Assembly (NCBI RefSeq): GCF_040676775.1 | Contig: NZ_JBFAPP010000009.1 | Coordinates: 124,001-188,000, forward strand | Direction of reading: 5' to 3' | DNA length: 64,000 bases | Source of the DNA: Micromonospora_G sp040676775 | GTDB lineage: Bacteria; Actinomycetota; Actinomycetes; Mycobacteriales; Micromonosporaceae | Shown: positions 40,941-49,862 of the stretch, piece after piece | Layout of the letters: the number at the start of each line of letters is the position of its first letter | Numbering within the stretch: the stretch's first letter is position 1 | Translations under genes and position numbers: made by a program | The notes under the pieces: generated by a model | What the model saw: only the letters and a program-made list of their open reading frames with translations | Database searches by the model: none | What the model was told of the DNA's origin: nothing

Positions 40941-41924
40941 GTGGCGCTGACCACGGCGCCCAGCTCGACTCCGCGCGCCACCGGCCCCGTCCGGACCCCC
41001 GCTGACCAGCGTGGGTCCGGACGGATCTGGCAGCGCGAGGGTCTGGCCGGGTACGTTTTCCTGTCGCCGTGGTTGATCGGCCTGATGGCCATCACGGCGG
41101 TCCCCATGCTTCTGTCGCTCTATCTGAGCTTCACCAACTACGACATCCTCACCCCCTGGTCGGAGATCGAGTGGGTGGGGCTGACCAACTACAAGCGGAT
41201 GTTCACCAGCGACGCGTCGTACTGGCACGCGGTGCAGGTGACGCTCTCGTTCGCGCTGATCGCCGTACCGCTGAAGCTGGCCGCCGCCCTCGGCGTGGCA
41301 CTGCTGCTCAACCGCGCCTGGCGCGGCGTCGGGCTCTTCCGCGGCCTGTTCTACCTGCCGTCGCTGCTCGGCGGCAGCGTGGCGCTGGCCATCGTCTGGG
41401 TCAGCATGTTCAACCGCGACGGGGCGTTCAACTCGTTCCTCAGCCTCTTCGGCATCGAGGGCAAGCCCTGGGTGAACGACCCGGAGTGGGCCCTGGAGAC
41501 CCTGATGGTGCTGGCCATCTGGCAGTTCGGCGCACCGATGGTGATCTTCCTGGCCGGGCTCAAGCAGGTGCCGACCGAGCTGTACGAGGCCGCGTCGGTG
41601 GACGGCGCCGGCAAGGTCCGGCAGTTCCTCAGCGTCACCCTGCCGATGCTCTCACCGGTCATCTTCTTCAACCTGGTGCTTGAGACGATCAACGGCTTCC
41701 AGGGCTTCACCTCCGCGTTCGTGCTCAGCAACGGCACCGGCGGCCCGGTCGACTCGACCCTGATGTACACGCTCAACCTCTACATCAAGGGCTTCGTCGA
41801 CCTGGAGATGGGCTACGCCTCGGCGATGGCCTGGGTCTTCCTGCTCGCCATCGCGGTTATCACGATCGTGCTGTTCAGCACCGGCCGGTTCTGGGTGCAC
41901 TACTCCGACGGGGAGGGCCGCTGA
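40941..41924 (+). CDS. ABC sugar permease, MalF/UgpA type
   Basis: 327 residues, six predicted membrane helices (first YVFLSPWLIGLMAITAVPMLLSLYLSF). The cytoplasmic EAA loop that contacts the ATPase reads YEAASVDGAGKVRQFLSVTLPML. GTG start with GGAGAGGAG upstream. Its stop and the next start share one base (TGATG). Confidence 0.92.
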   Translation: MALTTAPSSTPRATGPVRTPADQRGSGRIWQREGLAGYVFLSPWLIGLMAITAVPMLLSLYLSFTNYDILTPWSEIEWVGLTNYKRMFTSDASYWHAVQVTLSFALIAVPLKLAAALGVALLLNRAWRGVGLFRGLFYLPSLLGGSVALAIVWVSMFNRDGAFNSFLSLFGIEGKPWVNDPEWALETLMVLAIWQFGAPMVIFLAGLKQVPTELYEAASVDGAGKVRQFLSVTLPMLSPVIFFNLVLETINGFQGFTSAFVLSNGTGGPVDSTLMYTLNLYIKGFVDLEMGYASAMAWVFLLAIAVITIVLFSTGRFWVHYSDGEGR

Positions 41925-42829
41925 TGGTTACCCAGACCGAGGCCGTGGTCACGACCCCGGCGACCGCGTCGACGCCGACCAGGCGCCCCAGCGGCACCGG
42001 CCGGCACCTCGGCCGCCTGCTCGTCCTGGTCGCGATCCTCGCGGTGGTGCTCTACCCGCTGTTCTGGATGATCGGTACGTCGGTCAAGTCGCCCGAGGAG
42101 ATCGTCAACAACATCGGGCTGCTGCCCCGGGAGTTCACCCCCGGCAACTACCCCGACGGCTGGAGCAACTTCGACGTCAGCTTCGGCCGGTTCTTCCTCA
42201 ACAGCGCGATGGTCAGCCTGCTCACCGTGCTCGGCAACGCGATCTCCTGCCTGCTCGCCGCGTACGCCTTCGCCCGGCTGCGGTTCCGGCTGCGCGGATT
42301 CTGGTTCGCCATCATGATCGGGACCCTGCTCCTCCCCGGTCACGTGCTGATCGTGCCGCAGTACATCCTGTTCCGGACCTTCGACATGGTCGGCGGCCCG
42401 TGGCCGTACCTGCCGTTGGTGGTGCCGCAGTTCCTGGCCACCGAGGCGTTTTTCGTCTTCCTGATGGTCCAGTTCATCCGCGGTATCCCGCGTGAACTGG
42501 ACGAGGCGGCGAAGATCGACGGGGCGAGCCCGTTCGGCATCTTCCGGCACGTCATCCTGCCGCTGAGCCGCCCGGCCCTGGTCACGACGGCGATCTTCTC
42601 GTTCATCTGGACCTGGAACGACTTCTTCCGGCAACTGGTGTACCTCTCCGACCTGGAGGACTACACCGTGCCGGTGGCGCTCACCCTGTTCATCGACTCG
42701 ACCAGCCAGAGCGCGGTCGGACCGATGTTCGCGATGTCCGTACTCTCCCTGCTACCGGTCTTCCTCTTTTTCGTTGCCTTCCAACGAATGCTGGTAGAAG
42801 GCCTGAACACCAGCGGTCTCAAGGGCTGA
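41924..42829 (+). CDS. ABC sugar permease, MalG/UgpE type
   Basis: 301 residues, six helices (LLVLVAILAVVLYPLFWMIGTSV first), EAA loop DEAAKIDGASPFGIFRHVILPL. Forms the channel with the preceding permease. No ATPase gene follows, so the complex needs an ATPase encoded elsewhere. Confidence 0.92.
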   Translation: MVTQTEAVVTTPATASTPTRRPSGTGRHLGRLLVLVAILAVVLYPLFWMIGTSVKSPEEIVNNIGLLPREFTPGNYPDGWSNFDVSFGRFFLNSAMVSLLTVLGNAISCLLAAYAFARLRFRLRGFWFAIMIGTLLLPGHVLIVPQYILFRTFDMVGGPWPYLPLVVPQFLATEAFFVFLMVQFIRGIPRELDEAAKIDGASPFGIFRHVILPLSRPALVTTAIFSFIWTWNDFFRQLVYLSDLEDYTVPVALTLFIDSTSQSAVGPMFAMSVLSLLPVFLFFVAFQRMLVEGLNTSGLKG

Positions 42830-42833
42830 AGTC

Positions 42834-43496
42834 GTGATGGGTGGGGTGGTTCGGGTGGTTCAGGGCGGGGCGGGGTGGCCGGAGGAGCCGGGCGGGTCGG
42901 TGGCCCGGCGGCCGGACTGGCGCGACACCCTGCGCAACGCCAGCGACCTTGCCCTGGTCGGCATCCTCACCACGGTGGCCGCGCTGCCGGTGCTGACCGC
43001 GGGTGCCGCGGTCGCCACCGCCAGCGCGGCCGTGCACCACTGGAGCGAGAACGAGAGCTGGCCGGGAATCCGTACGGTGCTGCGCGGGTTCGTACGCGCC
43101 CTGCTGCCCGGCGCCGTCGCCACCCTGATCGCCGCCGGGGTCGCCGCCCTGTTCACGGTCAACCTGCTCGCACTGAGCCGGGGTGTCGTGCCCGGCGGTC
43201 CGGCGCTGATCGTGGTCACCGTCCTGCTGGCCGGGGCGGTGACCGGGTTCGCCGGGCTGACCGTGGTGCAACTCGGCCGGCTCGGTGGGCTGGGGTGGCG
43301 GCAAGCCGCCCGACAGGCCGGGCGGACCTCGGTGGCTCGGCCGGTCATACCGATCGCGCTGACCGGGGTGCTCGGGCTGGTGGCCGTACTCTGCGGTCTG
43401 ATCCTGCCGCTGATCACGCCGATCCTCGCCGGATACACGCTGCTCGCCCTGCACGCGACCGTACGCCGGATCGAACGGGGCCCCGCCAACCGCTGA
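42834..43496 (+). CDS. DUF624 (YesL-like) membrane protein
   Basis: 220 residues with four to six hydrophobic helices. The N-terminal WRDTLRNASDLALVGILTTVAALPVLTAGAAVATASAAVHH segment matches DUF624. Bacillus YesL is encoded with a pectin (rhamnogalacturonan) transporter in the yes cluster, and the position here, 4 bp after the permeases, fits the same accessory role. GTG listed; an ATG follows immediately. Confidence 0.75.
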   Translation: MMGGVVRVVQGGAGWPEEPGGSVARRPDWRDTLRNASDLALVGILTTVAALPVLTAGAAVATASAAVHHWSENESWPGIRTVLRGFVRALLPGAVATLIAAGVAALFTVNLLALSRGVVPGGPALIVVTVLLAGAVTGFAGLTVVQLGRLGGLGWRQAARQAGRTSVARPVIPIALTGVLGLVAVLCGLILPLITPILAGYTLLALHATVRRIERGPANR

Positions 43497-43650
43497 CCAG
43501 CGCCAACGGTCGGATCGACCCAGCCCTTTTCGGCCGCCGTCCGTCAGCGGGGCGCGGGCCGGCACCGCCATCCCCGATTCGATCGATGCGGCAACCGGCG
43601 CCGGTCACTAGGCTGCCGGACAGACATGGATCAGCTCGGAGGCACGGGTC

Positions 43651-44352
43651 ATGGCGCAGCAGTCGGTTTCCACATCCAACGCCCATGACCTCGCCGGACT
43701 CCGTAACTACCTGCTGGTGGCGGTCGCCCTCGGATTCCTCTTCGGCTGCTGGGCGGTGCACGAGACCGCCATCGACCGGGCCCGTACCTGCCCGCAGAGC
43801 TGCCTGCGGCCGGAGGTCGCGCGGGTGGTCGACGCCGAGACGGAACCCGCCGTGCCCGACCGCCACAGCGGCGGGCTGACCCGTACCCGGCTCACCCTCG
43901 ACCTGCACGGCCAGGCTGGCCGGACCGAGATCTCGGTCCCGTACGGCACCGTCGGACCCGCTGCCACCGAGGTACCGGTACGCCTCTGGCGGAACACGAT
44001 CATCCAGGTCAACGGCACGGACGTGCATCCGGGCTGGCAGACCCCGACCCGGTTCGTGACCGTGATCCTGCTCTTCCCCGTCTTCGCCTTCTGCACGTTG
44101 AAGCTCGCCAGCCGGCTGGTCCTGCTGCGCGGGTTGCGCCCGCAGGAGGCCGGGCGGCAGACGCGTGCCGGAAGCCGTGGCGTACTGCGCGGGACCTTCG
44201 TGAGTTCGGTGGTCGCCGTCGGCTCGATGGTCGCGGTCGGCTCGGTGAACGGCTACCCCGCCTGGTGGCCCGCGCTCGCTCTCGGTGCCGGCCTGCTCGT
44301 CTCGATGCTGTGCCTGCGTCGCGCCACCCAGCGCGCCGCCGCCAACGTCTGA
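43651..44352 (+). CDS. hypothetical membrane protein
   Basis: 233 residues. Helix (YLLVAVALGFLFGCWAVH), an extracytoplasmic domain of about 90 residues with one CPQSC pair, then three helices (FVTVILLFPVFAFCTLKLA, GTFVSSVVAVGSMVAVGSV, WWPALALGAGLLVSMLCL). GGAGG ribosome site 8 nt before the ATG. Common actinobacterial architecture of unknown function. It stands between the pectin locus and the aldo/keto reductase. Confidence 0.6.
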   Translation: MAQQSVSTSNAHDLAGLRNYLLVAVALGFLFGCWAVHETAIDRARTCPQSCLRPEVARVVDAETEPAVPDRHSGGLTRTRLTLDLHGQAGRTEISVPYGTVGPAATEVPVRLWRNTIIQVNGTDVHPGWQTPTRFVTVILLFPVFAFCTLKLASRLVLLRGLRPQEAGRQTRAGSRGVLRGTFVSSVVAVGSMVAVGSVNGYPAWWPALALGAGLLVSMLCLRRATQRAAANV

Positions 44353-44440
44353 GGATCCGACGACCCTCCTCCTTCTGCTCCTCTTCCGCCCAGGTCAGGG
44401 CCCCTCTCGTCACACCCTGTCGACCCGCGCCCGACCGGTG

Positions 44441-44490
44441 TAGCATTTCGCCGGACACTGTGTCTGACGGATCGTCGGACAGCATGTCCG
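44441..44490. promoter_or_regulatory. two palindromes behind a -10-like box, operator candidates
   Basis: TAGCAT (44441-44446) is followed by GACAC-T-GTGTC (44454-44464) and CGGACA-GCA-TGTCCG (44476-44490). The GGACA halves repeat about 24 bp apart. TetR/MarR-like sites in the leader of the aldo/keto reductase gene; no regulator gene is adjacent. Confidence 0.5.
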
Positions 44491-44561
44491 GCCCAGTTGG
44501 GGCAGCGGCGCGGTGGGCCCGCGATCACGCTCGATCGAGCGCACAAACAGGGGAGTTACGC

Positions 44562-45593
44562 ATGGAATACCGCCTTCTGGGACGTACGGGGGTTTGGGTC
44601 TCCGAGATCTCGCTGGGAGCCATGACCTTCGGCGGTAAGGATCACCCGATCTACGGCAGTCTGGGCGGTTTGCAGCAGGACGACGCGGATCGGATGGTCG
44701 GCACCGCGCTGGACGCCGGGGTCAACTTCGTCGACACCGCCGACGTCTACAGCGACGGCGAGTCCGAGGAGATACTCGGCCGGGCGCTCAAGCACCGTCG
44801 CCGCGATGTCGTCCTGGCCACCAAGCTGCACGCGCCGACCGGCCCGGGCCCCAACGACAACGGCCTGTCCCGGCTGCACGTGATGCAGGCGCTGGAGGAC
44901 AGCCTGCGCCGGCTGGGCACCGACCACATCGACCTCTACCAGATCCACAACTTCGACCACATCACCCCGTTCGAGGAGACGCTGAGCGCCCTCGACGACG
45001 CGGTCACCCAGGGCAAGGTCCGCTACATCGGCTGCGCCAACCTCGCCGCCTGGCAGATCAGCCGGGCGCTGGGCATTTCCGCCCTGCACGACCAGGCCAA
45101 GTTCGTCTCGGTCCAGTCCTACTACTCGCTGGTCGGCCGCGACGCGGAGCGGGACCTGCTGCCGATGGTCGAGGCCGAGGGCCTGAGCATGACGGTGTGG
45201 AGCCCGCTCGCCGGTGGATTCCTTGCCGGCAAGCAGGGCCGCGACGGCACGCTGGACGACACCGGCTCGCGCCGGGCACAGGAGGGCTTCGCCGACTTCA
45301 CGCCCATCGACTACGAGCGTGCGCACGACGTGCTCGACGCCGTGCGGGCCGTTGCCGCCCGGCACGAGGTGAGCTGCGCCCGGGTCGCGCTCGCCTGGCT
45401 GCTGGCGCAGCGCGGGGTCACCAGCGTGGTCGTCGGCGCCCGTCGGCTGGACCAGCTCGAGGACAACATCGGCGCGAGCGGGCTGACGCTCACCGAGCAG
45501 GATCTCGCCGAACTCGACAAGGTCAGCGCCCTGCCTGCGGCGTACCCGAACTGGATCCAGGCGGCGTTCGCCGGATCCCGGATCCCCCGCTAG
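44562..45593 (+). CDS. aldo/keto reductase
   Basis: 343 residues, TIM-barrel AKR. Catalytic Asp/Tyr in FVDTADVYSDGESEE, Lys in VVLATKLHA, His in LYQIHNFDHI, NADPH-binding region WSPLAGGFLAGKQ and VVVGARRLDQLEDN. Similar to the YghZ/AKR11-13 type general stress reductases for carbonyls. ATG with GGGGAG 7 nt upstream. Probably controlled through the paired palindromes upstream. Confidence 0.9.
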   Translation: MEYRLLGRTGVWVSEISLGAMTFGGKDHPIYGSLGGLQQDDADRMVGTALDAGVNFVDTADVYSDGESEEILGRALKHRRRDVVLATKLHAPTGPGPNDNGLSRLHVMQALEDSLRRLGTDHIDLYQIHNFDHITPFEETLSALDDAVTQGKVRYIGCANLAAWQISRALGISALHDQAKFVSVQSYYSLVGRDAERDLLPMVEAEGLSMTVWSPLAGGFLAGKQGRDGTLDDTGSRRAQEGFADFTPIDYERAHDVLDAVRAVAARHEVSCARVALAWLLAQRGVTSVVVGARRLDQLEDNIGASGLTLTEQDLAELDKVSALPAAYPNWIQAAFAGSRIPR

Positions 45594-45611
45594 GCAGTAC
45601 CGGTACGAATT

Positions 45612-45652
45612 GAGGCGGCGGGTGTACCCGCACCCCGTACACCCGCCGCCTC
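45612..45652. terminator. 16-bp perfect bidirectional terminator
   Basis: GAGGCGGCGGGTGTAC and GTACACCCGCCGCCTC around a 9-nt loop, between the convergent aldo/keto reductase and Hsp70-fusion genes. Confidence 0.75.
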
Positions 45653-45663
45653 GCCCGATCCAG

Positions 45664-48444
45664 TCACCCCGCGAAGCTCCGGAAGCGGAGATCCGACTCA
45701 CCGGGGCAGACGATCACCGAACTGTTCCACGAGCAGGCCGCGGGCCGTACGCCCCTCAGCTCGCCCAGCTCGACCGGCTGGCTCGAACTGACCCGTACGC
45801 CCGCCACGCTGACGTCGGTGGTGCCGGAGGACGGCTCGTCGGCGAAGAGCAGCAGGTTGCCGCCGTCGACCCGGACCGCGACCCCCTCCTTGCTGATCAC
45901 CTGACCGCCGTCGGGGCCGTAGACGGTGACGCTGTCCAGCGTCCCGCTGCCGACCACCACGTGGTCGCCCACCGGCAGCAGCTCGTCCGCCTTCGCCGCC
46001 GGCTTGCGCCAGAGCGCCGCCTCCTCCTTGGCGCCGTCGCCCCCCTTGGCCGGAATCGAGAGCAGCTCGGTCGTCTCGATGTCGAAGTTCTCCCGGTCCA
46101 ACAGGCAAACCCGTGCCCGACCACAGGCGACCAACCTGTCCGGATAATGCCGAGGGTCGGCCGTGTAGAGGCTCGTCGGCTCCCCCATCCGCTCCAGGTC
46201 GTACGCGGTGACCCGGTACGCCCCTTCCTTCGGCGCGACGTACAGCCGACCGTCGTGCGCCACGACGAGATCGGTGTAGTCGGCGGCACTCTTCGCCGTC
46301 TTGAGCACCTTGCCGGTGTTCACGTCCATCACCCGCGCCGAGCGATCCGCACCGATCTGCACGATCCGCGGATCCTTCCCACCGACGGGTGCCTGCCCAC
46401 CGGCCAGACTGGCCGCACCGCCCAGGTCCGCCGGCACGGTCACCGGATAGACCGAGGTCGGGGCATTGCCGTACGGGTCCTTGGGGCTCGGCTCGTCCCA
46501 CCGCGTCTTCCCGGTGCCCAGGTCGAGCCCGATCACCTGCGCGGACACCCGATCCACCAGCACCAGCGTCTGGTCGAAGTACAGCACCGAGTCGTCACCG
46601 TGGATGGTGCGCCGCCACATCTCGTCCCCGTCGGCCGGGTCCAGCACGACCAACTCCCGCGACTGGGTACCGGTCGACTCGTCGCTCAGCAGCACCAACG
46701 CGCGCGGCAGGGCGGTGATCCCGTCCCACCCGTCGGAACTCATCTCCGTGGTCACCTGCCACGCCCGGGTTCCCGTACCGGCCTTGGCGCCGATCACCTC
46801 CAGCCGCTTGTCCTCGCGCTCGTAGGCGACGTAGGCCCGGTCCCCGCTCAGCGCCGTGTAGATGTAGGACGGCCGCTCCTCCCCCAACGGGATGCCCTCG
46901 CCGATGTCCCGGAAGGGCTCGAAGGCGATGTCGGCATAGCCGCCCCGCGCGAAGTAGATCACCGCCGCGGTGACCACCCCGGCAAGCGCGAGCACGGCGC
47001 CCGCACCGATCAGGACCGCGCGCCGCTTACGCCAGCCACCCGCCCGACCAACACCCCCGCCGTACGCCGAGCCTCCCGCCAGCCCAACCCCGCCCGCGTA
47101 CGCCGTCCCGCCCGCACCCGCCGCCCCGGATCCCCCGGCCGCCCCCGACACCGGCACAACCGAACCCACCACCGTCGGCTCCGACGCATCCGAATCCACC
47201 ACCGCCCCAGCCGACGCCACGCCCCCGACCGCACCCCCGCCCCCGACCGCGCCCCCGACGCTGCTGCCGATCGCGCCCCCGCCGCCGCTTCCCTTCCCAT
47301 TCCCGTTCCCGTTCAGCTCGGCGAGTGCTCCCTCCGCCACCGGTAGCTCCGGCTGCTCCAGCACCGTCGGCGCCACGCCCAACTCGGCGTGCAGCAACCG
47401 GGCCACCAACGGCACCCGGGACGAGCCGCCGACCAGGAACAACCCGGCGAGCTGGTCCGGCCGGAGTCCACAGTGGCCGATCACCGTGGCCGCCTCGAAG
47501 ACCGCGCGCCGCAGCAGCGGAGTAGCCAGCCGCTCCAACTCCTCGCGGGTCAGGTGCACCGCCTGCTCGACGCCGGGCACCGCCACCGGCGCCACCGTCG
47601 TACGCGACAGCATCTCCTTCGCGCCGCGTACGTCATCCCAGAACTGCCGCCGGTTGCGCCAACCGGTGGTGCTCTCCGGCTGCGAAAGCTGCCGCCACAC
47701 CTCCGGCTGCGTTGCGCCGACCAGCCGACCGAGGTGTTCCACCAGCGCCGCGTCCAGGTCGAGCCCGCCCAACTCCGGCAGCCCGCCCGAGCCGACCACG
47801 ACGAACCGGGCCCGCCCATTTTGGTCGAGCCCTTCGTTGCGTACGACCGCTATGTCGAGCGTCCCGCCGCCGAAGTCGAAGACGCCGATCGCCGCACCCA
47901 CCGGCACCGGACGCCGCAGCACGTCGGCGAAGTACCGTGCCGCCGCCACCGGCTCCGTCACCAGCAGCGTCCCGCCACCACCGGCACCCGCCCCGCCGTC
48001 GACCGGCCGGACCGGCGGCCAACCCGCCCGAGCAACAGCCGTGGCCAGCGCACCCCTGCGCCGCGCACCCCAGCTCGCCGGGTACGTCAACACCGCTGGC
48101 GGCAGGAAGCCGACCGCCTCGACCGCCGCCTGCGCCACCGCCCGCAACAGCCCGCCCAGCAGGTCCACTGTGGCCACTTCGGCGTCGCCGAGCAGCACAC
48201 CCGGCTCGTCGATCCGCCGTTTCGGGTTCGGGTCGTAGCGTCCCGGATCCGCCTGGGCCAACCGCTGCGCGTCCCGCCCGACGTGCAACAGACCGGCGCC
48301 GTCGAGGAAAACCCCGGACGGCATCACCGGCTGCCCGTCGAACAGCAGAGGCCGGGTCCGCCCGTCCGGCCACCGCAGCACCGCGACGGTGTTGGACGTA
48401 CCAAGGTCGACGCCGAGTGCGAAGCCGCCGTCCTGCCCTGCCAT
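45664..48444 (-). CDS. Hsp70-like ATPase fused to membrane-spanning PQQ-type beta-propeller
   Basis: 926 residues. Residues 1-385 form an Hsp70/DnaK nucleotide-binding domain: phosphate 1 loop ALGVDLGTSNTVAVL, phosphate 2 FDFGGGTLDIAVV, adenosine motif GLFLVGGSSRVPLVARLL. The DnaK substrate-binding domain is missing. A Gly/Ala/Val-rich linker (about 388-495) leads to a basic WRKRR and one membrane helix (AVLIGAGAVLALAGVVTAAVIYFA). An outside PQQ-like propeller of about 400 residues follows, with blades such as LVVLDPADGDEMWRRTIHG and VIGLDLGTGKTRW. The ATPase would be inside and the propeller outside, so it may couple a surface ligand to the cytoplasm. Single gene. Confidence 0.85.
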   Translation of the reverse strand: MAGQDGGFALGVDLGTSNTVAVLRWPDGRTRPLLFDGQPVMPSGVFLDGAGLLHVGRDAQRLAQADPGRYDPNPKRRIDEPGVLLGDAEVATVDLLGGLLRAVAQAAVEAVGFLPPAVLTYPASWGARRRGALATAVARAGWPPVRPVDGGAGAGGGGTLLVTEPVAAARYFADVLRRPVPVGAAIGVFDFGGGTLDIAVVRNEGLDQNGRARFVVVGSGGLPELGGLDLDAALVEHLGRLVGATQPEVWRQLSQPESTTGWRNRRQFWDDVRGAKEMLSRTTVAPVAVPGVEQAVHLTREELERLATPLLRRAVFEAATVIGHCGLRPDQLAGLFLVGGSSRVPLVARLLHAELGVAPTVLEQPELPVAEGALAELNGNGNGKGSGGGGAIGSSVGGAVGGGGAVGGVASAGAVVDSDASEPTVVGSVVPVSGAAGGSGAAGAGGTAYAGGVGLAGGSAYGGGVGRAGGWRKRRAVLIGAGAVLALAGVVTAAVIYFARGGYADIAFEPFRDIGEGIPLGEERPSYIYTALSGDRAYVAYEREDKRLEVIGAKAGTGTRAWQVTTEMSSDGWDGITALPRALVLLSDESTGTQSRELVVLDPADGDEMWRRTIHGDDSVLYFDQTLVLVDRVSAQVIGLDLGTGKTRWDEPSPKDPYGNAPTSVYPVTVPADLGGAASLAGGQAPVGGKDPRIVQIGADRSARVMDVNTGKVLKTAKSAADYTDLVVAHDGRLYVAPKEGAYRVTAYDLERMGEPTSLYTADPRHYPDRLVACGRARVCLLDRENFDIETTELLSIPAKGGDGAKEEAALWRKPAAKADELLPVGDHVVVGSGTLDSVTVYGPDGGQVISKEGVAVRVDGGNLLLFADEPSSGTTDVSVAGVRVSSSQPVELGELRGVRPAACSWNSSVIVCPGESDLRFRSFAG

Positions 48445-48598
48445 CTACCGACTCCTAGGGGCCCGAGGGGATTACCCGGCCCCGAATGCTACGGCCACCC
48501 CGCAGCCCCACCGCCCACCCACCGAGCAGCCCCCACCGCCCCCACCCGCTGACCAGCCCCACCGCCGCCAGCCAGGCAGCCAGCCAGCCAGCCACGAA

Positions 48599-48673
48599 AA
48601 GGGTTGGGCCCGCCGTGACCGGCGAGGGGATCAAGCCTGACGGCCCTCGCCGGGCACGGCGGGCCCAACCCTT
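48599..48673 (-). terminator. very long hairpin after the cysS-rlmB operon
   Basis: 30-nt arms, complementary at 29 positions, around a 15-nt loop, just downstream of the RlmB stop. A further copy of one arm segment (CGCCGGTCACGGCG, 48675-48688) can pair with the left arm instead, giving an alternative fold. CAGC-rich tandem repeats (48570-48594) lie beyond. Confidence 0.7.
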
Positions 48674-48701
48674 CGCCGGTCACGGCGAGCCAAAACCAAA
48701 A

Positions 48702-49862
48702 TCAGAGAGCAGCCCGCCGCCGAGCCACCTCAGCCAACGTCACCGCCGCCGCCACACTCGCATTCAACGACTCGACCTCGGACATCATCGGAATGCTCAC
48801 CCGCAGATCACAGGTCGCCCCGACCAGACGCGACAACCCGCGCCCCTCCGAGCCGACCACCACGACCAGCGGCCCGACCGCAGCCTCCAGGTCGTACAGA
48901 TCAGTCTCGCCGTCGGCGTCCAGGCCGACCACCATGAAGCCGGCCTCCTGGCACGCCTTCAACGACCGGGTCAGGTTGACCACCTGGCTCACCGGCACCC
49001 GGGCGGCAGCCCCGGCGCTGGTCCGCCACGCGGTCGCGGTGATGCCCGCGGCCCGGCGCTCCGGTACGAAGATCCCCTGGGCGCCGAACGCCGCCGCCGA
49101 CCGGATCACCGCACCGAGGTTGCGCGGGTCGGTCACCCCGTCGAGCGCGACCAGCAACGGCGCGGTCTGTTCGAGCGCCGCGGTCATCAGGTCGTCGAAC
49201 GGCTGGTACGCGAACGGCGGCACCTGGATGCCGACACCCTGGTGCAGCACCCCGCCGGTCATCCGGTCCAGCTCGGCCCGGCTGATCTCCAGGATCGCGA
49301 TGCCCCGGTCGGCGGCGATCCGGACCAGCTCGTTCACCCGGTCGTCGATCTCGATGCCCTGCGCGACGTAGAGCGCGGTCGCGGGCACGTTCGCCCGCAG
49401 CGCCTCGACCACCGGGTTCCGCCCGACCAACAGCTCCGGTACGTCCTTGGCCGGGTTCGACTTGCGTCCCGGCGCGACCCGCGGTCCACGGCTCGGCTGC
49501 TTCACGCCACCCCGGCCGCCGGCACCCCGGCCGGCACCCGCGCCCCGGGTCGCCCCGGCAGCCCGGCTGCCCCGACCCGTGCCGCCGCCACCGGCGCCCC
49601 AGGTGGTGTCCTTGCTGCCCGGCTGACCGATTTTCGGCGCCCGGCCCTCCTCGGCCGCGGCCCGGCGCTCCTTGTCCTGCTTCCAGGCGGTGCGCTGCGG
49701 AAGCTGCTCGGTGCCCGAGTAGCCCTTGTGCCAGGGGCGTTCGTCCGCGGGCAGGGTACGACCCCGGCCGGCGAGCGAGGCCCGGTTCTTGCCGCCGGAT
49801 CCGGCGGGAGCGCCCTTCTTGGCGGTCACCCGCCGGCCACGCCGCTGTGAATTGCCGGCCAT
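48702..49862 (-). CDS. rlmB: 23S rRNA 2'-O-ribose methyltransferase, RlmB/TrmH family
   Basis: 386 residues. A long basic, Gly/Arg-rich N-terminal extension (about 1-130, disordered) and a substrate-binding domain from LLVGRNPVVEALRANVPA. The SPOUT catalytic domain shows motif 1 ALDGVTDPRNLGAVIRSAAAFG, motif 2 VVVVGSEGRGLSRL and motif 3 IPMMSEVESLNASVAAAV. Methylates a ribose in 23S rRNA (G2251 equivalent) using SAM. ATG shares one base with the cysS stop, the conserved actinobacterial cysS-rlmB pairing. Confidence 0.93.
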   Translation of the reverse strand: MAGNSQRRGRRVTAKKGAPAGSGGKNRASLAGRGRTLPADERPWHKGYSGTEQLPQRTAWKQDKERRAAAEEGRAPKIGQPGSKDTTWGAGGGGTGRGSRAAGATRGAGAGRGAGGRGGVKQPSRGPRVAPGRKSNPAKDVPELLVGRNPVVEALRANVPATALYVAQGIEIDDRVNELVRIAADRGIAILEISRAELDRMTGGVLHQGVGIQVPPFAYQPFDDLMTAALEQTAPLLVALDGVTDPRNLGAVIRSAAAFGAQGIFVPERRAAGITATAWRTSAGAAARVPVSQVVNLTRSLKACQEAGFMVVGLDADGETDLYDLEAAVGPLVVVVGSEGRGLSRLVGATCDLRVSIPMMSEVESLNASVAAAVTLAEVARRRAAL

